Shown: positions 8,908-17,321, counted from the stretch's first letter. The stretch: DNA of 64,000 bases from Flavobacterium caeni (GCF_900101895.1 NZ_FMVF01000010.1:65390-129389), one strand, 5' to 3'. Notes: generated from the letters alone by a model not told the origin. Made by a program: numbers and translations.

Positions 8908-10224
8908 ATGAGTACAACGACAATGCCTTTCGTGGCGTACAAAGTAAAAGACATTTCCCTGGCGGCTTGGGGAAGAAAAGAAATTGAGCTTGCTGAAGCT
9001 GAAATGCCAGGACTCATGGCGCTTCGCGCAGAATATGGCGCGTCGCAACCATTGAAAGGCGCACGCATCGCGGGTTGTTTGCACATGACGATCCAGACTG
9101 CGGTTTTGATCGAGACTTTGATTGCTTTGGGCGCCGAGGTGACTTGGTCTTCTTGCAACATTTTCTCTACGCAAGACCAGGCTGCTGCTGCGATTGCCGC
9201 GGCTGGGATTCAAGTGTATGCTTGGAAAGGTTTGGATGAGGAATCATTCGACTGGTGTATCGAGCAGACGTTGTTTTTTGGCGAAGACAGAAAACCACTC
9301 AACATGATCTTGGACGACGGCGGCGATTTGACGAACATGGTTTTTGACCGTTACCCGGAATTGGTTCCTGGCATCAAAGGATTGTCGGAAGAAACCACGA
9401 CTGGTGTTCACCGTTTGTACGAAAGAATGAAAAACGGCACTTTGGTGATGCCCGCAATCAACGTCAACGATTCGGTAACCAAGTCGAAATTCGACAACAA
9501 ATACGGTTGTAAGGAATCGGCGGTAGATGCGATTCGTCGTGCGACCGATGTGATGTTGGCTGGCAAGAGAGTTGTCGTTTGCGGATACGGCGACGTAGGT
9601 AAAGGAACTGCGGCTTCGTTCCGCGGCGCTGGTTCTATCGTAACCGTGACTGAAATCGACCCGATTTGTGCGTTGCAGGCTGCGATGGACGGATTCGAAG
9701 TGAAGAAACTGAATACAGTTGTTGGAAATGCCGACATTATCATCACGACGACCGGTAACAAAGACATCGTTTTGGGCTCACACTTCGAGCAAATGAAAGA
9801 CAAAACCATCGTGTGCAACATCGGTCACTTCGACAACGAAATCGACATGGCTTGGCTCAACAAAAACCACGGCGCGTCTAAAATCGAGATCAAACCGCAA
9901 GTGGACAAATACACGATTGCAGGAAAAGACATCATCATCTTGGCAGAAGGCCGTTTGGTGAACTTGGGTTGTGCAACCGGACACCCGAGCTTTGTAATGT
10001 CAAACTCGTTCACGAACCAGACTTTGGCGCAGATCGAATTGTGGAACAACAGCGCAAACTACAAGAATGAAGTTTACATGTTGCCGAAACACCTGGACGA
10101 AAAAGTAGCGGCTTTGCACCTGGCAAAATTGGGTGTCGAACTCGAGACGTTGCGCCCAGAGCAGGCAGAGTACATTGGCGTAGAGGTTGAAGGACCGTTT
10201 AAGCCGGAGTATTACAGATACTAA
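8908..10224 (+). CDS. ahcY: Adenosylhomocysteinase
   Basis: A 438-residue enzyme that reversibly cleaves S-adenosylhomocysteine to adenosine and homocysteine, removing the inhibitor left by methyltransferases. Seen: the substrate region [13 protein letters not shown] and [18 protein letters not shown], the NAD-binding loop [10 protein letters not shown] at about residue 230, and the C-terminal signature ([14 protein letters not shown] ... PEYYRY). Length matches the family. I use the ATG at 8908, which sits 34 nt behind a consensus promoter; the upstream TTG in frame lies too close to the -7 element. It is a single gene closed by a strong terminator. Confidence 0.98.
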   Translation: MSTTTMPFVAYKVKDISLAAWGRKEIELAEAEMPGLMALRAEYGASQPLKGARIAGCLHMTIQTAVLIETLIALGAEVTWSSCNIFSTQDQAAAAIAAAGIQVYAWKGLDEESFDWCIEQTLFFGEDRKPLNMILDDGGDLTNMVFDRYPELVPGIKGLSEETTTGVHRLYERMKNGTLVMPAINVNDSVTKSKFDNKYGCKESAVDAIRRATDVMLAGKRVVVCGYGDVGKGTAASFRGAGSIVTVTEIDPICALQAAMDGFEVKKLNTVVGNADIIITTTGNKDIVLGSHFEQMKDKTIVCNIGHFDNEIDMAWLNKNHGASKIEIKPQVDKYTIAGKDIIILAEGRLVNLGCATGHPSFVMSNSFTNQTLAQIELWNNSANYKNEVYMLPKHLDEKVAALHLAKLGVELETLRPEQAEYIGVEVEGPFKPEYYRY

Positions 10225-10244
10225 AATTAAATTCTTTTGATATT

Positions 10245-10276
10245 AAAAACCCTTGCAATTGTGTAAGGGTTTTTTG
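10245..10276 (+). terminator. ahcY terminator
   Basis: Stem AAAACCCTT / AAGGGTTTT around GCAATTGTGT, followed by a T-run. Confidence 0.85.
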
Positions 10277-10317
10277 TTTGGAATTAGTAATTTTAAGCAA
10301 TCAAAAAAATCAATCAC

Positions 10318-10722
10318 ATGAAAACAATCCTCAAAAATGCAGCCTTTGTTTTGGTTGGCGCGCTCGCGCTAACCGCCTGTAAAAAAGAAACCGTAGAAAC
10401 CACGACCACCGATGTAGTAGACGGCGACACCACCGTAGTCACGACCACCACCACCGAAACCAACGGTATTGCCATCGAAACCGATTCGGCCAAGGCGCGC
10501 TGGGAGAAAGCCAAAGCCGATTTGAAGGAAGCCGTAGCCAAAGGCGACAAAAAGGCGCAGGAGGCCGCGCAAAAAACAGCCGATGAAGCCGAAGCGGCGT
10601 GGAACAAACTCAAGACCAACGTCAATGAAGAGGCCGACGCGACCAAGGCCAAACTCGACGAGGCCAAACAAGACCTTAAGCAAGGCTACAACGAGGCGCT
10701 TGAGAAAGCCAAGGCGAAATAA
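10318..10722 (+). CDS. Small Ala/Lys-rich coiled-coil lipoprotein
   Basis: A 134-residue lipoprotein: signal peptide with lipobox LTAC (Cys21), a Thr/Val-rich low-complexity linker (about residues 25-55), then a highly charged amphipathic helix (about 58-134) rich in Ala, Lys, Glu and Asp, with heptad- or undecad-like spacing as in LEA-type or apolipoprotein-like proteins. Such small envelope proteins are often stress-related, but that role is inference. A second, non-lipidated protein of similar composition is at 63258-63557. It follows the ahcY terminator and has its own hairpin terminator. Confidence 0.85.
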   Translation: MKTILKNAAFVLVGALALTACKKETVETTTTDVVDGDTTVVTTTTTETNGIAIETDSAKARWEKAKADLKEAVAKGDKKAQEAAQKTADEAEAAWNKLKTNVNEEADATKAKLDEAKQDLKQGYNEALEKAKAK

Positions 10723-10741
10723 TTTAGTTATCGTGTACTTA

Positions 10742-10767
10742 GAGCCGCAAGTTTGCGGCTTTTTTAG
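10742..10767 (+). terminator. Terminator of the coiled-coil lipoprotein gene
   Basis: Stem AGCCGCAA / TTGCGGCT with a run of T, 20 nt after the stop codon. Confidence 0.85.
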
Positions 10768-10794
10768 TTTTTAAGTTCGCTTTCTTGGGGAAAT

Positions 10795-10912
10795 TATAGT
10801 TTTTATGTAGGGCGGGTATCGGTAAAATTTGTAGGTTGTCCCTAGTACGGGCAGGGGGAGTACGGTTTACCCCTAAAAAATAAAAACGAGATTGGGTTAC
10901 AGAAAATCTGTA
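10795..10912 (-). repeat. 118-bp palindrome-ended element, copy U1
   Basis: Bounded by a palindrome TACAGA-AAA-TCTGTA at 10898-10912 and a decayed counterpart (TATAGTTTTTATGTA) at 10795-10809. Between them lies the near-invariant core (about 10834-10874), which read on the minus strand starts AGGGGTAAACCGTACTCCCC. One of two copies in this orientation; three reversed copies lie at 13972-14426. Confidence 0.8.
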
Positions 10913-10963
10913 GTTTTTGTTAAAGACATCGGGCGCTTTTTTAGCGGATGCATTTTAAAAAAG

Positions 10964-11081
10964 TACAGATTTTCTATACCGGGTGTATTGGAAAAAATGG
11001 TAGCTTGTAGCCAGTAAGGGAAGGGGGAGTAAGGTTTACCCCTAAAAAAATAAAACGGGATTGGATTACAGAAAATCTGCC
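10964..11081 (-). repeat. 118-bp palindrome-ended element, copy U2
   Basis: Spaced exactly 169 bp from U1. Ends: TACAGATTTTCTATA at 10964-10978 and TACAGAAAATCTG at 11067-11079. It is the most diverged copy: the core heptamer CCGTACT, present twice in all other copies, is CCTTACT at both positions here. Confidence 0.8.
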
Positions 11082-11141
11082 TATTTTGTTAAAAATGACG
11101 CACTGCCGAAATCTATAAAAGCCAATCAAATTTGCACGTCG

Positions 11142-11178
11142 TTTGCGCAAAATCGGCACAATCCTTTTCTTATATTTA
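11142..11178 (+). promoter_or_regulatory. Possible promoter of the GH85 gene
   Basis: TTTG at 11142-11145 and TATATTTA at 11171-11178 (last base off consensus), spacer 25 nt. If right, it excludes the in-frame TTG at 11143 as a start and supports the TTG at 11203. Confidence 0.45.
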
Positions 11179-11202
11179 CGCAAACTACTAACCACCACTA
11201 TT

Positions 11203-13206
11203 TTGAAACTACCCGTACTTCTTTCGCTTTTGTTTTGCGGCAACCTTTGTGCGCAAATCATCAACACCGCGCCGTATATTTTGACCGTCGACGAGCTCAA
11301 AGCGTGGACACAAAACGGCCCGACGGCTTCGACCGATTTGATTTCGACGGTGCCGCTTGCCACGCGTTTCACCAATCCTGCAACCCAATTCAATCCTTCG
11401 CTGACCAACGACATGCAGATTGCGTATTTGCCCGACGGGATGAACAATTTTGCCAATTATCACGGCGAGCAAAGCCAGTTTAACCTCTACAATTTTACGC
11501 ATTGGGCATACATCGACAAACTCGTTTGGTTTGGCGGGACTTCGTCGCAAAGCATCCAATTGCCGTCGTCGCCGTGGACCAACGCGGCGCACAAAAACGG
11601 CGTCAAGGTGTTCGGCAACGTATTTTTTGCCCCGACGGCCTTTGGCGGATCGACCGCGACGTTGCAGAACTTTCTCGAGCAGGACGCGGGCGGGAACTTT
11701 ATCGCTGTACCCAAGATGGTCGAGATCATGCAGTACTACCATTTCGACGGCTGGTTCGTCAACCAGGAAACCGCCACCACGGCTACAGTTGCTGGACTCA
11801 TGCACGATTTCATGCGCGATTTGACCACCGCCGTAGAAGCCGTGGGCAAAGAAGTAATGTGGTACGATGCGATGCGACTCAACGGCGCCGTAGGTTGGCA
11901 AAACCGACTCAATTTGAACAACAGTCCGTTCGTTCAGGACGACGCCGATGGCGACGGGACGTTCGAAACCCGCGTGGGCAGCAGCATTTTCATCAACTTT
12001 TTCTGGGCGAGCAATTCGTTCCCAACCATGTCAAGGACACGCGCACAAACCATCGGACGTTCGCAATATGAAGTATTTACCGGGGCAGATATCTGGCCCA
12101 ACCGCAATCAGGGCGACTTTTTGACGGGCGGCAATACCTTTATGGGTTATCTTCATGAAAACGCCACCACGCCTTTTACATCGCTCGGCTTGTTTGCGCC
12201 GAATTGCATTTACAACCATTCGATGTATTCGAATTTCAACAACGACGTGAACGACCATGCCGCTTTTTACGCCGCCGAAAACAAGATGTTTGCAGGCGCC
12301 GACCAAAATCCGGCTATTGTTGATGCGACAGGATGGAAAGGGTTTTCGAATTGGATTCCCGAGGCTTCGGTGATCAGTGGATTTGTCCCGTTCGCAACCA
12401 ACTTTAACACTGGCCACGGCCTCAAGAAGTTTGAAAACGGGCTGGTGGTCTCCGATGCGCCATGGCACGACATGAACCAGCAGGATATTTTGCCTACCTG
12501 GCAATGGGCTTTTTCGCAAAGCGACGTCCTTGAAGCTTCATGGGATTTTGAACAGGCAACAGACGGCGGAAGCTCGCTTAAGATTACTGGAAGTTTACCC
12601 CAAGGAAACGGAATCGATTTGATGCTGTACAAAACCTACATTCCCGTAACGGGAACTGGTGCCACCACGACTGGAAATCTACTCTACAAGACCAATGACG
12701 TGGCGAACAACGGTGCCGTAAAAGTAATTCTGACCTTTGCCGATGCGCCTACGCAAAAGTATGAAGTCCCTGGCGCCGATCTGGTCACGCTCAACGGCTG
12801 GACCTGGAAGGAATTGGATTTGGGCGGCTTTGCCAACCGCGATATTGCAACAATTGGGTTGCGGTTTAGCGCGGCAAACGACATCGTTAATTTTCAGGCG
12901 AACATTGGTAGCCTTTTGTTCGACCAGGCTTTTCTTGGGACAAAAGACGTAGAATCAGATGCTAATTTTGTTACGGTAACTTATCCGAATGACAAAATCA
13001 TGTTCGGCATCTACTGGCCGAACACCGCATCCGTCGATTGCGAAGTATATGATTTGCAAGGCAAAAATGTTCGGTCTAAAACCATCGAACTGGGCCAAGC
13101 CACCGAACACCAATTTGACCGGACAGGGCTTCGATCAGGTGTATACATCGTGCAATTCAAAGACCAGAAAAATACCGTCGTCACCAAAAAGATAGTCCTA
13201 AAATAG
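11203..13206 (+). CDS. GH85 endo-beta-N-acetylglucosaminidase with T9SS sorting domain
   Basis: A 667-residue secreted glycosidase. The GH85 domain fills about residues 40-330: YLPDGMNNFANYHG, YNFTHWAYIDKLVWFGG, HKNGVKVFGNVFF and the catalytic segment FDGWFVNQET, where N187 and E189 correspond to the Asn/Glu pair used for substrate-assisted cleavage of the chitobiose core of N-glycans; MWYDAM follows. A beta-sandwich-like region comes next and a T9SS type A tail closes the protein (VYDLQGKNVRSK, SGVYIVQF, KKIVLK). The start chosen is TTG at 11203, because it gives an ideal signal peptide (MKLPVLLSLLFCGNLCAQ). No SusC/SusD or other glycosidase genes are near, unusual for a glycan-foraging enzyme. 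Confidence 0.88.
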   Translation: MKLPVLLSLLFCGNLCAQIINTAPYILTVDELKAWTQNGPTASTDLISTVPLATRFTNPATQFNPSLTNDMQIAYLPDGMNNFANYHGEQSQFNLYNFTHWAYIDKLVWFGGTSSQSIQLPSSPWTNAAHKNGVKVFGNVFFAPTAFGGSTATLQNFLEQDAGGNFIAVPKMVEIMQYYHFDGWFVNQETATTATVAGLMHDFMRDLTTAVEAVGKEVMWYDAMRLNGAVGWQNRLNLNNSPFVQDDADGDGTFETRVGSSIFINFFWASNSFPTMSRTRAQTIGRSQYEVFTGADIWPNRNQGDFLTGGNTFMGYLHENATTPFTSLGLFAPNCIYNHSMYSNFNNDVNDHAAFYAAENKMFAGADQNPAIVDATGWKGFSNWIPEASVISGFVPFATNFNTGHGLKKFENGLVVSDAPWHDMNQQDILPTWQWAFSQSDVLEASWDFEQATDGGSSLKITGSLPQGNGIDLMLYKTYIPVTGTGATTTGNLLYKTNDVANNGAVKVILTFADAPTQKYEVPGADLVTLNGWTWKELDLGGFANRDIATIGLRFSAANDIVNFQANIGSLLFDQAFLGTKDVESDANFVTVTYPNDKIMFGIYWPNTASVDCEVYDLQGKNVRSKTIELGQATEHQFDRTGLRSGVYIVQFKDQKNTVVTKKIVLK

Positions 13207-13284
13207 CGCTAAATTTAGAACCGATACAAATTATTCCAGGCTTATTTTACCTAACTTTATGGGGCAATTTTAATATCCACCATC

Positions 13285-13809
13285 ATGCTATCTAAAACCA
13301 TCGAAGCCGCGCTGAACAAGCAAGTCAAAATAGAAGGCGAATCGTCGCAAATTTACTTGGCCATGGCCTGTTGGGCCGAAGCCAAAGGACTTGAAGGCGT
13401 CGCCCAATTCATGTACAAACAATCGGATGAAGAACGCATGCACATGCTGCGTCTTGTGAAATTCATCAACGAACGCGGCGGCAACGCGCATATCTCTGAA
13501 CTCAAAGCGCCCAACGTATCGTTCAAGACGTTTAAGGAAATGTTCCAGGAATTGCATGACCATGAGATTTTTGTGTCGGCATCGATCAATGACCTGGTGC
13601 ACATCACGCTGCAGGAAAAGGATTACGCCACACACAACTTCCTGCAATGGTACGTGACCGAACAGATCGAAGAAGAAGCCCAAGCGCGCGCGATCCTCGA
13701 CAAGATCAACCTCATTGGCGACGACAAGGGCGGTTTGTATTTGTTCGACCGCGACATCCAGCAACTTCAGGTGCACAATGTGGTGTCGCCGGGGAATACC
13801 GGTGCTTAA
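13285..13809 (+). CDS. ftnA: Ferritin (non-heme)
   Basis: A 174-residue four-helix ferritin that oxidises Fe(II) and stores it in a 24-subunit shell. Ferroxidase-type residues are visible in EGESSQIYLAMACWAE, in the ExxH of DEERMHMLR, and in the later helices (DHEIFVSASIND, WYVTEQIEEEAQA). Length fits bacterial FtnA. A possible -7 element TAACTTTA lies at 13252-13259. It is separated from the GH85 gene by 78 bp and followed by its own terminator, so it is probably a single transcription unit. Confidence 0.95.
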   Translation: MLSKTIEAALNKQVKIEGESSQIYLAMACWAEAKGLEGVAQFMYKQSDEERMHMLRLVKFINERGGNAHISELKAPNVSFKTFKEMFQELHDHEIFVSASINDLVHITLQEKDYATHNFLQWYVTEQIEEEAQARAILDKINLIGDDKGGLYLFDRDIQQLQVHNVVSPGNTGA

Positions 13810-13838
13810 TCCTATCCTGATATTAATTAAAATGAGTG

Positions 13839-13867
13839 ATCCCGTTCTTTGAACGGGATTTTTTTCT
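13839..13867 (+). terminator. Ferritin gene terminator
   Basis: Stem ATCCCGTTC / GAACGGGAT with a run of seven T. Confidence 0.85.
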
Positions 13868-13971
13868 GCTCGTACCGGCCAGGACTTGGAATCTGCTGAG
13901 GCAAGCGCAAAGTCAGCGAGAAACCGCTTGGTAAAGCGCTTAGAAATGCCGCGTTAAATTTTAACGAAAAC

Positions 13972-14089
13972 TACAGAATGTCTGTAACCCAATGTCGATT
14001 TTATTTTTTAGGGGTAAACCGTACTCCCCCTACCCGTACTAGGGACAACCTACGATTTTTTTCAATACAGCACCTATGGAAAATCTGCA
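13972..14089 (+). repeat. 118-bp palindrome-ended element, copy D1
   Basis: Left end TACAGA-ATG-TCTGTA (13972-13986) keeps the palindrome with a different 3-nt centre; right end TATGGAAAATCTGCA. Core about 14010-14053. Opposite orientation to U1/U2. Confidence 0.8.
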
Positions 14090-14140
14090 CTTTTAAAACA
14101 ACGAACCCAAAAAAAACCGATTGAAAACATTCACAAAAAT

Positions 14141-14258
14141 TACAGATTTTCTATACCAAAATATCACCGCAATTTCCTAGGGGTAAACCGTACTCCCCCT
14201 ACCCGTACTAGGGACAACCTACGATTTTTTTCAATACAGCACCTATAGAAAATCTACA
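14141..14258 (+). repeat. 118-bp palindrome-ended element, copy D2
   Basis: Starts 169 bp after D1. Ends TACAGATTTTCTATA and TATAGAAAATCTACA form terminal inverted repeats. Core identical to D1. The roughly 50-bp spacer between D1 and D2 recurs almost unchanged between D2 and D3, so element plus spacer was duplicated as one unit. Confidence 0.8.
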
Positions 14259-14308
14259 CTTTTGAAACAACGAACCCAAAAAAACCGATTGAAAACATTC
14301 ACAAAAAT

Positions 14309-14427
14309 TACAGATTTTCTATACCAAAATATCACCGCAATTTCCTAGGGGTAAACCGTACTCCCCCTACCCGTACTAGGGACAACCTACAAAATTTTTC
14401 AATACCGTCCTTACAGAGAAACTGTAA
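14309..14427 (+). repeat. 118-bp palindrome-ended element, copy D3
   Basis: Starts 168 bp after D2. The right end has changed to TTACAG-AGAAA-CTGTAA (14411-14427), so the palindrome survives although the sequence differs. Core identical to D1 and D2. Confidence 0.75.
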
Positions 14428-14442
14428 AACCGCAAATCTTAA

Positions 14443-14475
14443 ACAAAAAAAGCCCGCTTTCTCAAGCGGGCTTTC
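14443..14475 (-). terminator. rplU-rpmA terminator
   Basis: Stem AAAGCCCGCTT / AAGCGGGCTTT; read on the minus strand it is followed by a run of seven T. It lies 17 nt after the rpmA stop codon. Confidence 0.85.
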
Positions 14476-14491
14476 CTATAATTTCGTCCAA

Positions 14492-14752
14492 TTACGCCTC
14501 GAAAGGAATGATTGAAACGTAAGACTTGTTGTCTTTTTTCTTCTGGAATTTTACAACTCCGTCCACTTTTGCGTGCAAAGTGTGGTCTTTAGAGATGTAA
14601 ACATTCTCTCCAGCGTTGTGCTTAGAACCTCTTTGTCTAACAATGATGTTCCCTGCGATGGCAGCTTGGCCACCGTAAATCTTTACGCCAAGACGTTTCG
14701 ATTCTGATTCGCGTCCGTTCTTCGAACTACCGACGCCTTTTTTGTGAGCCAT
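14492..14752 (-). CDS. rpmA: 50S ribosomal protein L27
   Basis: An 86-residue L27 of the large subunit, whose N-terminus reaches toward the peptidyl-transferase centre. The sequence begins [21 protein letters not shown] and contains the family core ([18 protein letters not shown]). There is no cleavable N-terminal extension of the Firmicutes type. It lies 19 bp behind rplU, in the usual rplU-rpmA operon. Confidence 0.98.
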   Translation of the reverse strand: MAHKKGVGSSKNGRESESKRLGVKIYGGQAAIAGNIIVRQRGSKHNAGENVYISKDHTLHAKVDGVVKFQKKKDNKSYVSIIPFEA

Positions 14753-14771
14753 GGTATGGTATCTTTAAGGA

Positions 14772-15368
14772 TTATTTTTTCTCTGTAAATCTCGCGATGT
14801 TCTTTTCGATTGCGGCATCCACTTCTTCGTGTGTCAACACGTTTTTGCCCAATTCTTCTTTCACTTCTTTACCCAAAGCCACCAAAACTTCTCTGTTGTC
14901 TTTAGACTGTGAAAGGTTGTTTTTCTTGAGGTGGTAGTTCAACTCGTGGTCTTCACCAAAGTTTACGGTCGCTCTGTCACCGGTTGCAGCAGCGGCTTTT
15001 GGCGCAGCTTCTTCGGCAGGTGCAGCTTCTTTCTTGGCAGCCGCTTTTTTAGCACCACCAACAGCAATACCCGAAATCTGGATTTGCGTCAAATACTGTC
15101 TGTGACCGTTTTTCTTTTTGTAACCTTTTCTTCTTTTCTTTTTGAAAACGATTACTTTGTCTCCTTTTAAGTGTTGCAACACTTTGGCTTCTACCGAAGC
15201 ACCTTCTACAGCCGGGGCGCCCAAAGTGATGTTCCCGTTGTCGTCGATCAGGAGGACTTTGTCGAAAGTCACTTTAGATCCCTCATCGCCCGAAAGACGG
15301 TGAACAAAAACTTTTGAGTCTTTGCTTACTTTAAATTGTTGCCCTGCTATCTCTACGATTGCGTACAT
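14772..15368 (-). CDS. rplU: 50S ribosomal protein L21 with long C-terminal extension
   Basis: The first ~103 residues are a normal L21 ([14 protein letters not shown] ... [20 protein letters not shown]). Beyond them the protein runs on to 198 residues: an Ala/Lys/Glu-rich linker (about 108-133), then a folded-looking tail (about 134-198; [37 protein letters not shown]). L21 in most bacteria ends near residue 103. The extension is the same frame without disruption and I believe it recurs in Flavobacteriia, but its role is unknown. First gene of the rplU-rpmA operon, behind a consensus promoter. Confidence 0.95.
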   Translation of the reverse strand: MYAIVEIAGQQFKVSKDSKVFVHRLSGDEGSKVTFDKVLLIDDNGNITLGAPAVEGASVEAKVLQHLKGDKVIVFKKKRRKGYKKKNGHRQYLTQIQISGIAVGGAKKAAAKKEAAPAEEAAPKAAAATGDRATVNFGEDHELNYHLKKNNLSQSKDNREVLVALGKEVKEELGKNVLTHEEVDAAIEKNIARFTEKK

Positions 15369-15399
15369 AACAATAAATTATTTGTTGATAAAATGAGCG

Positions 15400-15429
15400 C
15401 AAATATACAACTAAATCACATACCCGCAA
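15400..15429 (-). promoter_or_regulatory. rplU-rpmA promoter
   Basis: On the minus strand TTG (15429-15427), a 19-nt spacer and TATATTTG (15407-15400) match the consensus. The -7 box ends 32 nt before the rplU ATG. Confidence 0.8.
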
Positions 15430-15442
15430 CCCGTTGAGGAAA

Positions 15443-15475
15443 AAAGTCATAAAGTTTTTAAAGTCATAAAGTCCA
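15443..15475. repeat. AAGTCATAAAGT-type short tandem repeat
   Basis: Two copies of AAGTCATAAAGT separated by a short A/T stretch. Related strings occur at 15896-15920 (reverse sense) and in the tandem unit at 20951. Confidence 0.5.
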
Positions 15476-15530
15476 AAAGCGAAAATTCGAGGCTAAAAAA
15501 AAGCTTTTCATCTTTTATTTGGGCGTGCCG

Positions 15531-15646
15531 GCGCCAGAAACTTCTCGTATAAACCCATGTTTATCAAAGCGCCGTCGGGCTATCCGCTACAATCTTTTGT
15601 TCCGCTACGCTACACAAAAAGGATTTCCGCTGCTATCCCTCACGCA
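15531..15646 (-). repeat. Dispersed hairpin repeat, copy 2 (reverse)
   Basis: Begins GGGCGTGCCGGCGCCAGA and ends TATCCCTCACGC. Central arms AATCTTTTGT and ACAAAAAGGATT correspond to the reverse complement of the forward copies. It shares its left boundary (GGGCGT.CCG.CGCCAGA) with the copy at 27143-27276. Confidence 0.7.
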
Positions 15647-15895
15647 GCCCCACGAAGAACATTCATCAGTCGCTTCGCAACAAATCCGTCGTTCGCTTTT
15701 AGATTTATGCCTGAAGCCCACCGAGCAAAAAACCGAATATCCACTAGACATTTACTTCGCCGCGCTCCATACAGTTCGCCTTTTAGGCTCGGGTCTCCTC
15801 TATATATCATTTCCTCTTAATCTCACCCGAGGCCAACGGCCGAACTGAGCGAAGCTAAATCTCACGCAAACACAATATCGCAATTGAATACCGCC
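15647..15895. other. Gene-less stretch, no recognised content
   Basis: Between the hairpin repeat and the M16 protease promoter I see no convincing gene. Open frames here encode no recognisable protein and overlap the repeat. A weak inverted repeat (GAGGCCAACGGCC) lies near 15830. Confidence 0.5.
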
Positions 15896-15927
15896 TTTAC
15901 GACCTTATGACTTTACGACTTATTTTC

Positions 15928-15935
15928 TACTTTTG
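15928..15935 (+). promoter_or_regulatory. Candidate -7 element of the M16 protease operon
   Basis: TACTTTTG matches TAnnTTTG, 58 nt before the ATG at 15994; no clear -33 TTG at proper spacing. Confidence 0.4.
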
Positions 15936-15993
15936 CCGTAACAAAATACCCAATTCCCTACCAACGGAAAAAAGAAAACACCGGTTAACCCTT

Positions 15994-17319
15994 ATGAAAA
16001 AAACAATTATGGCTATGGGTGCAGCACTCTCGCTCGGTTCGGCCGCCACGGCGCAAAAGGTAAATTTCGAAGAATACGACCTCGACAACGGGCTGCACGT
16101 CATCCTCCACCACGACCCTTCGGCCCCAACGGTCATCACATCGGTCATGTACCATGTAGGCGCCAAGGACGAAAACCCAGAACGAACAGGATTCGCGCAC
16201 TTTTTCGAGCATTTGCTGTTCGAAGGCACGCAAAACATCAAACGCGGCGAATGGATGAAAATCGTCACCGGCAACGGCGGCGTCAACAACGCCAATACGT
16301 CCGACGACCGCACCTACTATTACGAAGTGTTCCCATCAAACAGCCTCGAACTAGGGCTTTGGATGGAATCCGAGCGGCTCATGCATCCGGTCATCAACCA
16401 AATTGGCGTCGATACACAAAACGAAGTCGTCAAAGAAGAAAAACGCCTGCGCGTAGACAACCAGCCTTATGGCAATTTCATCGCACAGGTCAAGAAAAAC
16501 ATGTTCAAGGTGCATCCGTACCGCTGGGCCACCATCGGCTCGATGGAACATTTGGACGCCGCCACACTCGAAGAATTCCAGGCGTTCAACAAAAAATTCT
16601 ACATCCCTAACAATGCGGTGCTCGTCGTGGCCGGCGATTTCGACGGTGCACAGGCCCGAAAGTGGATCAAACAATATTTCGGCCCTATCAAAAAAGGCCC
16701 GGCCATCCAACGCGAAACCTTTACCGAAGCGCCCATCACGCAAACGCTCAAAGCCGAATATGAGGACCCGAACATCCAAATCCCGGCCATCGTGGCGGCC
16801 TACCGCACGCCGTCGATGAAAACGCGCGACGCCCGTGTGCTCGACATGATTTCATCGGTGTTGAGCGACGGCAAAAGCTCGCGTTTGTACAAAAAAATTG
16901 TGGACGATAAAAAAATGGCGCTGCAAATCGGCGCGTTCAACGTCAGCCAGGAAGACTACGGGCTTTATGTGTTGTACGGATTACCGCTCGGCCAAAACAC
17001 CACCCAAAGCCTGCTCCAAGAAATGGACGACGAAATCGTCAAACTCCAAACCGAACTGATCTCGGAACGAGATTTCGAAAAATTGCAAAACAAATTCGAG
17101 AACCAGTACGTCAACAGCAACGCCAGCATCGAAGGCATTGCCGAAAACCTGGCCAGTTATTATTTGCTTTACGGCGATGTAAAACTGATCAACTCAGAAA
17201 TCGACATTTACCGTTCGGTCACGCGCGAAGAAATCCGCGAAGTAGCCAAAAAGTACCTGAACCCGAACCAACGTCTCATCCTGGACTACATCCCTTCTAA
17301 AGACAAAGCCCAAAACTAA
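15994..17319 (+). CDS. M16 family zinc protease (active subunit)
   Basis: A 441-residue insulinase-like/processing-peptidase protein. It has a signal peptide (MKKTIMAMGAALSLGSAATAQ), so it acts in the periplasm. The inverted zinc motif HxxEH is present (H69-F-F-E72-H73 in AHFFEHLLFEG), with the downstream glutamate region VVKEEKRLR. The ATG at 15994 is chosen for the signal peptide; the longer frame adds a non-signal N-terminus. The next gene, a second M16 protein without the zinc motif, begins 2 bp after the stop codon, so the two are almost certainly co-translated as an active/inactive pair. Confidence 0.93.
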   Translation: MKKTIMAMGAALSLGSAATAQKVNFEEYDLDNGLHVILHHDPSAPTVITSVMYHVGAKDENPERTGFAHFFEHLLFEGTQNIKRGEWMKIVTGNGGVNNANTSDDRTYYYEVFPSNSLELGLWMESERLMHPVINQIGVDTQNEVVKEEKRLRVDNQPYGNFIAQVKKNMFKVHPYRWATIGSMEHLDAATLEEFQAFNKKFYIPNNAVLVVAGDFDGAQARKWIKQYFGPIKKGPAIQRETFTEAPITQTLKAEYEDPNIQIPAIVAAYRTPSMKTRDARVLDMISSVLSDGKSSRLYKKIVDDKKMALQIGAFNVSQEDYGLYVLYGLPLGQNTTQSLLQEMDDEIVKLQTELISERDFEKLQNKFENQYVNSNASIEGIAENLASYYLLYGDVKLINSEIDIYRSVTREEIREVAKKYLNPNQRLILDYIPSKDKAQN

Positions 17320-17321
17320 TC

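Noticed and set aside
11143..11202. Upstream TTG start for the GH85 gene at 11143
   Set aside because: It would place 20 residues before the signal peptide and overlaps a likely promoter -33 element.
13972..14427. CRISPR-like array
   Set aside because: Only three units with a 168-169-bp period, conserved spacers between them, palindrome-bounded 118-bp units and no cas genes.
15519..15848. 109-codon open frame on the plus strand between rplU and the M16 genes
   Set aside because: It overlaps the dispersed hairpin repeat, has no start context, and its translation resembles repeat-derived spurious frames rather than a protein family.
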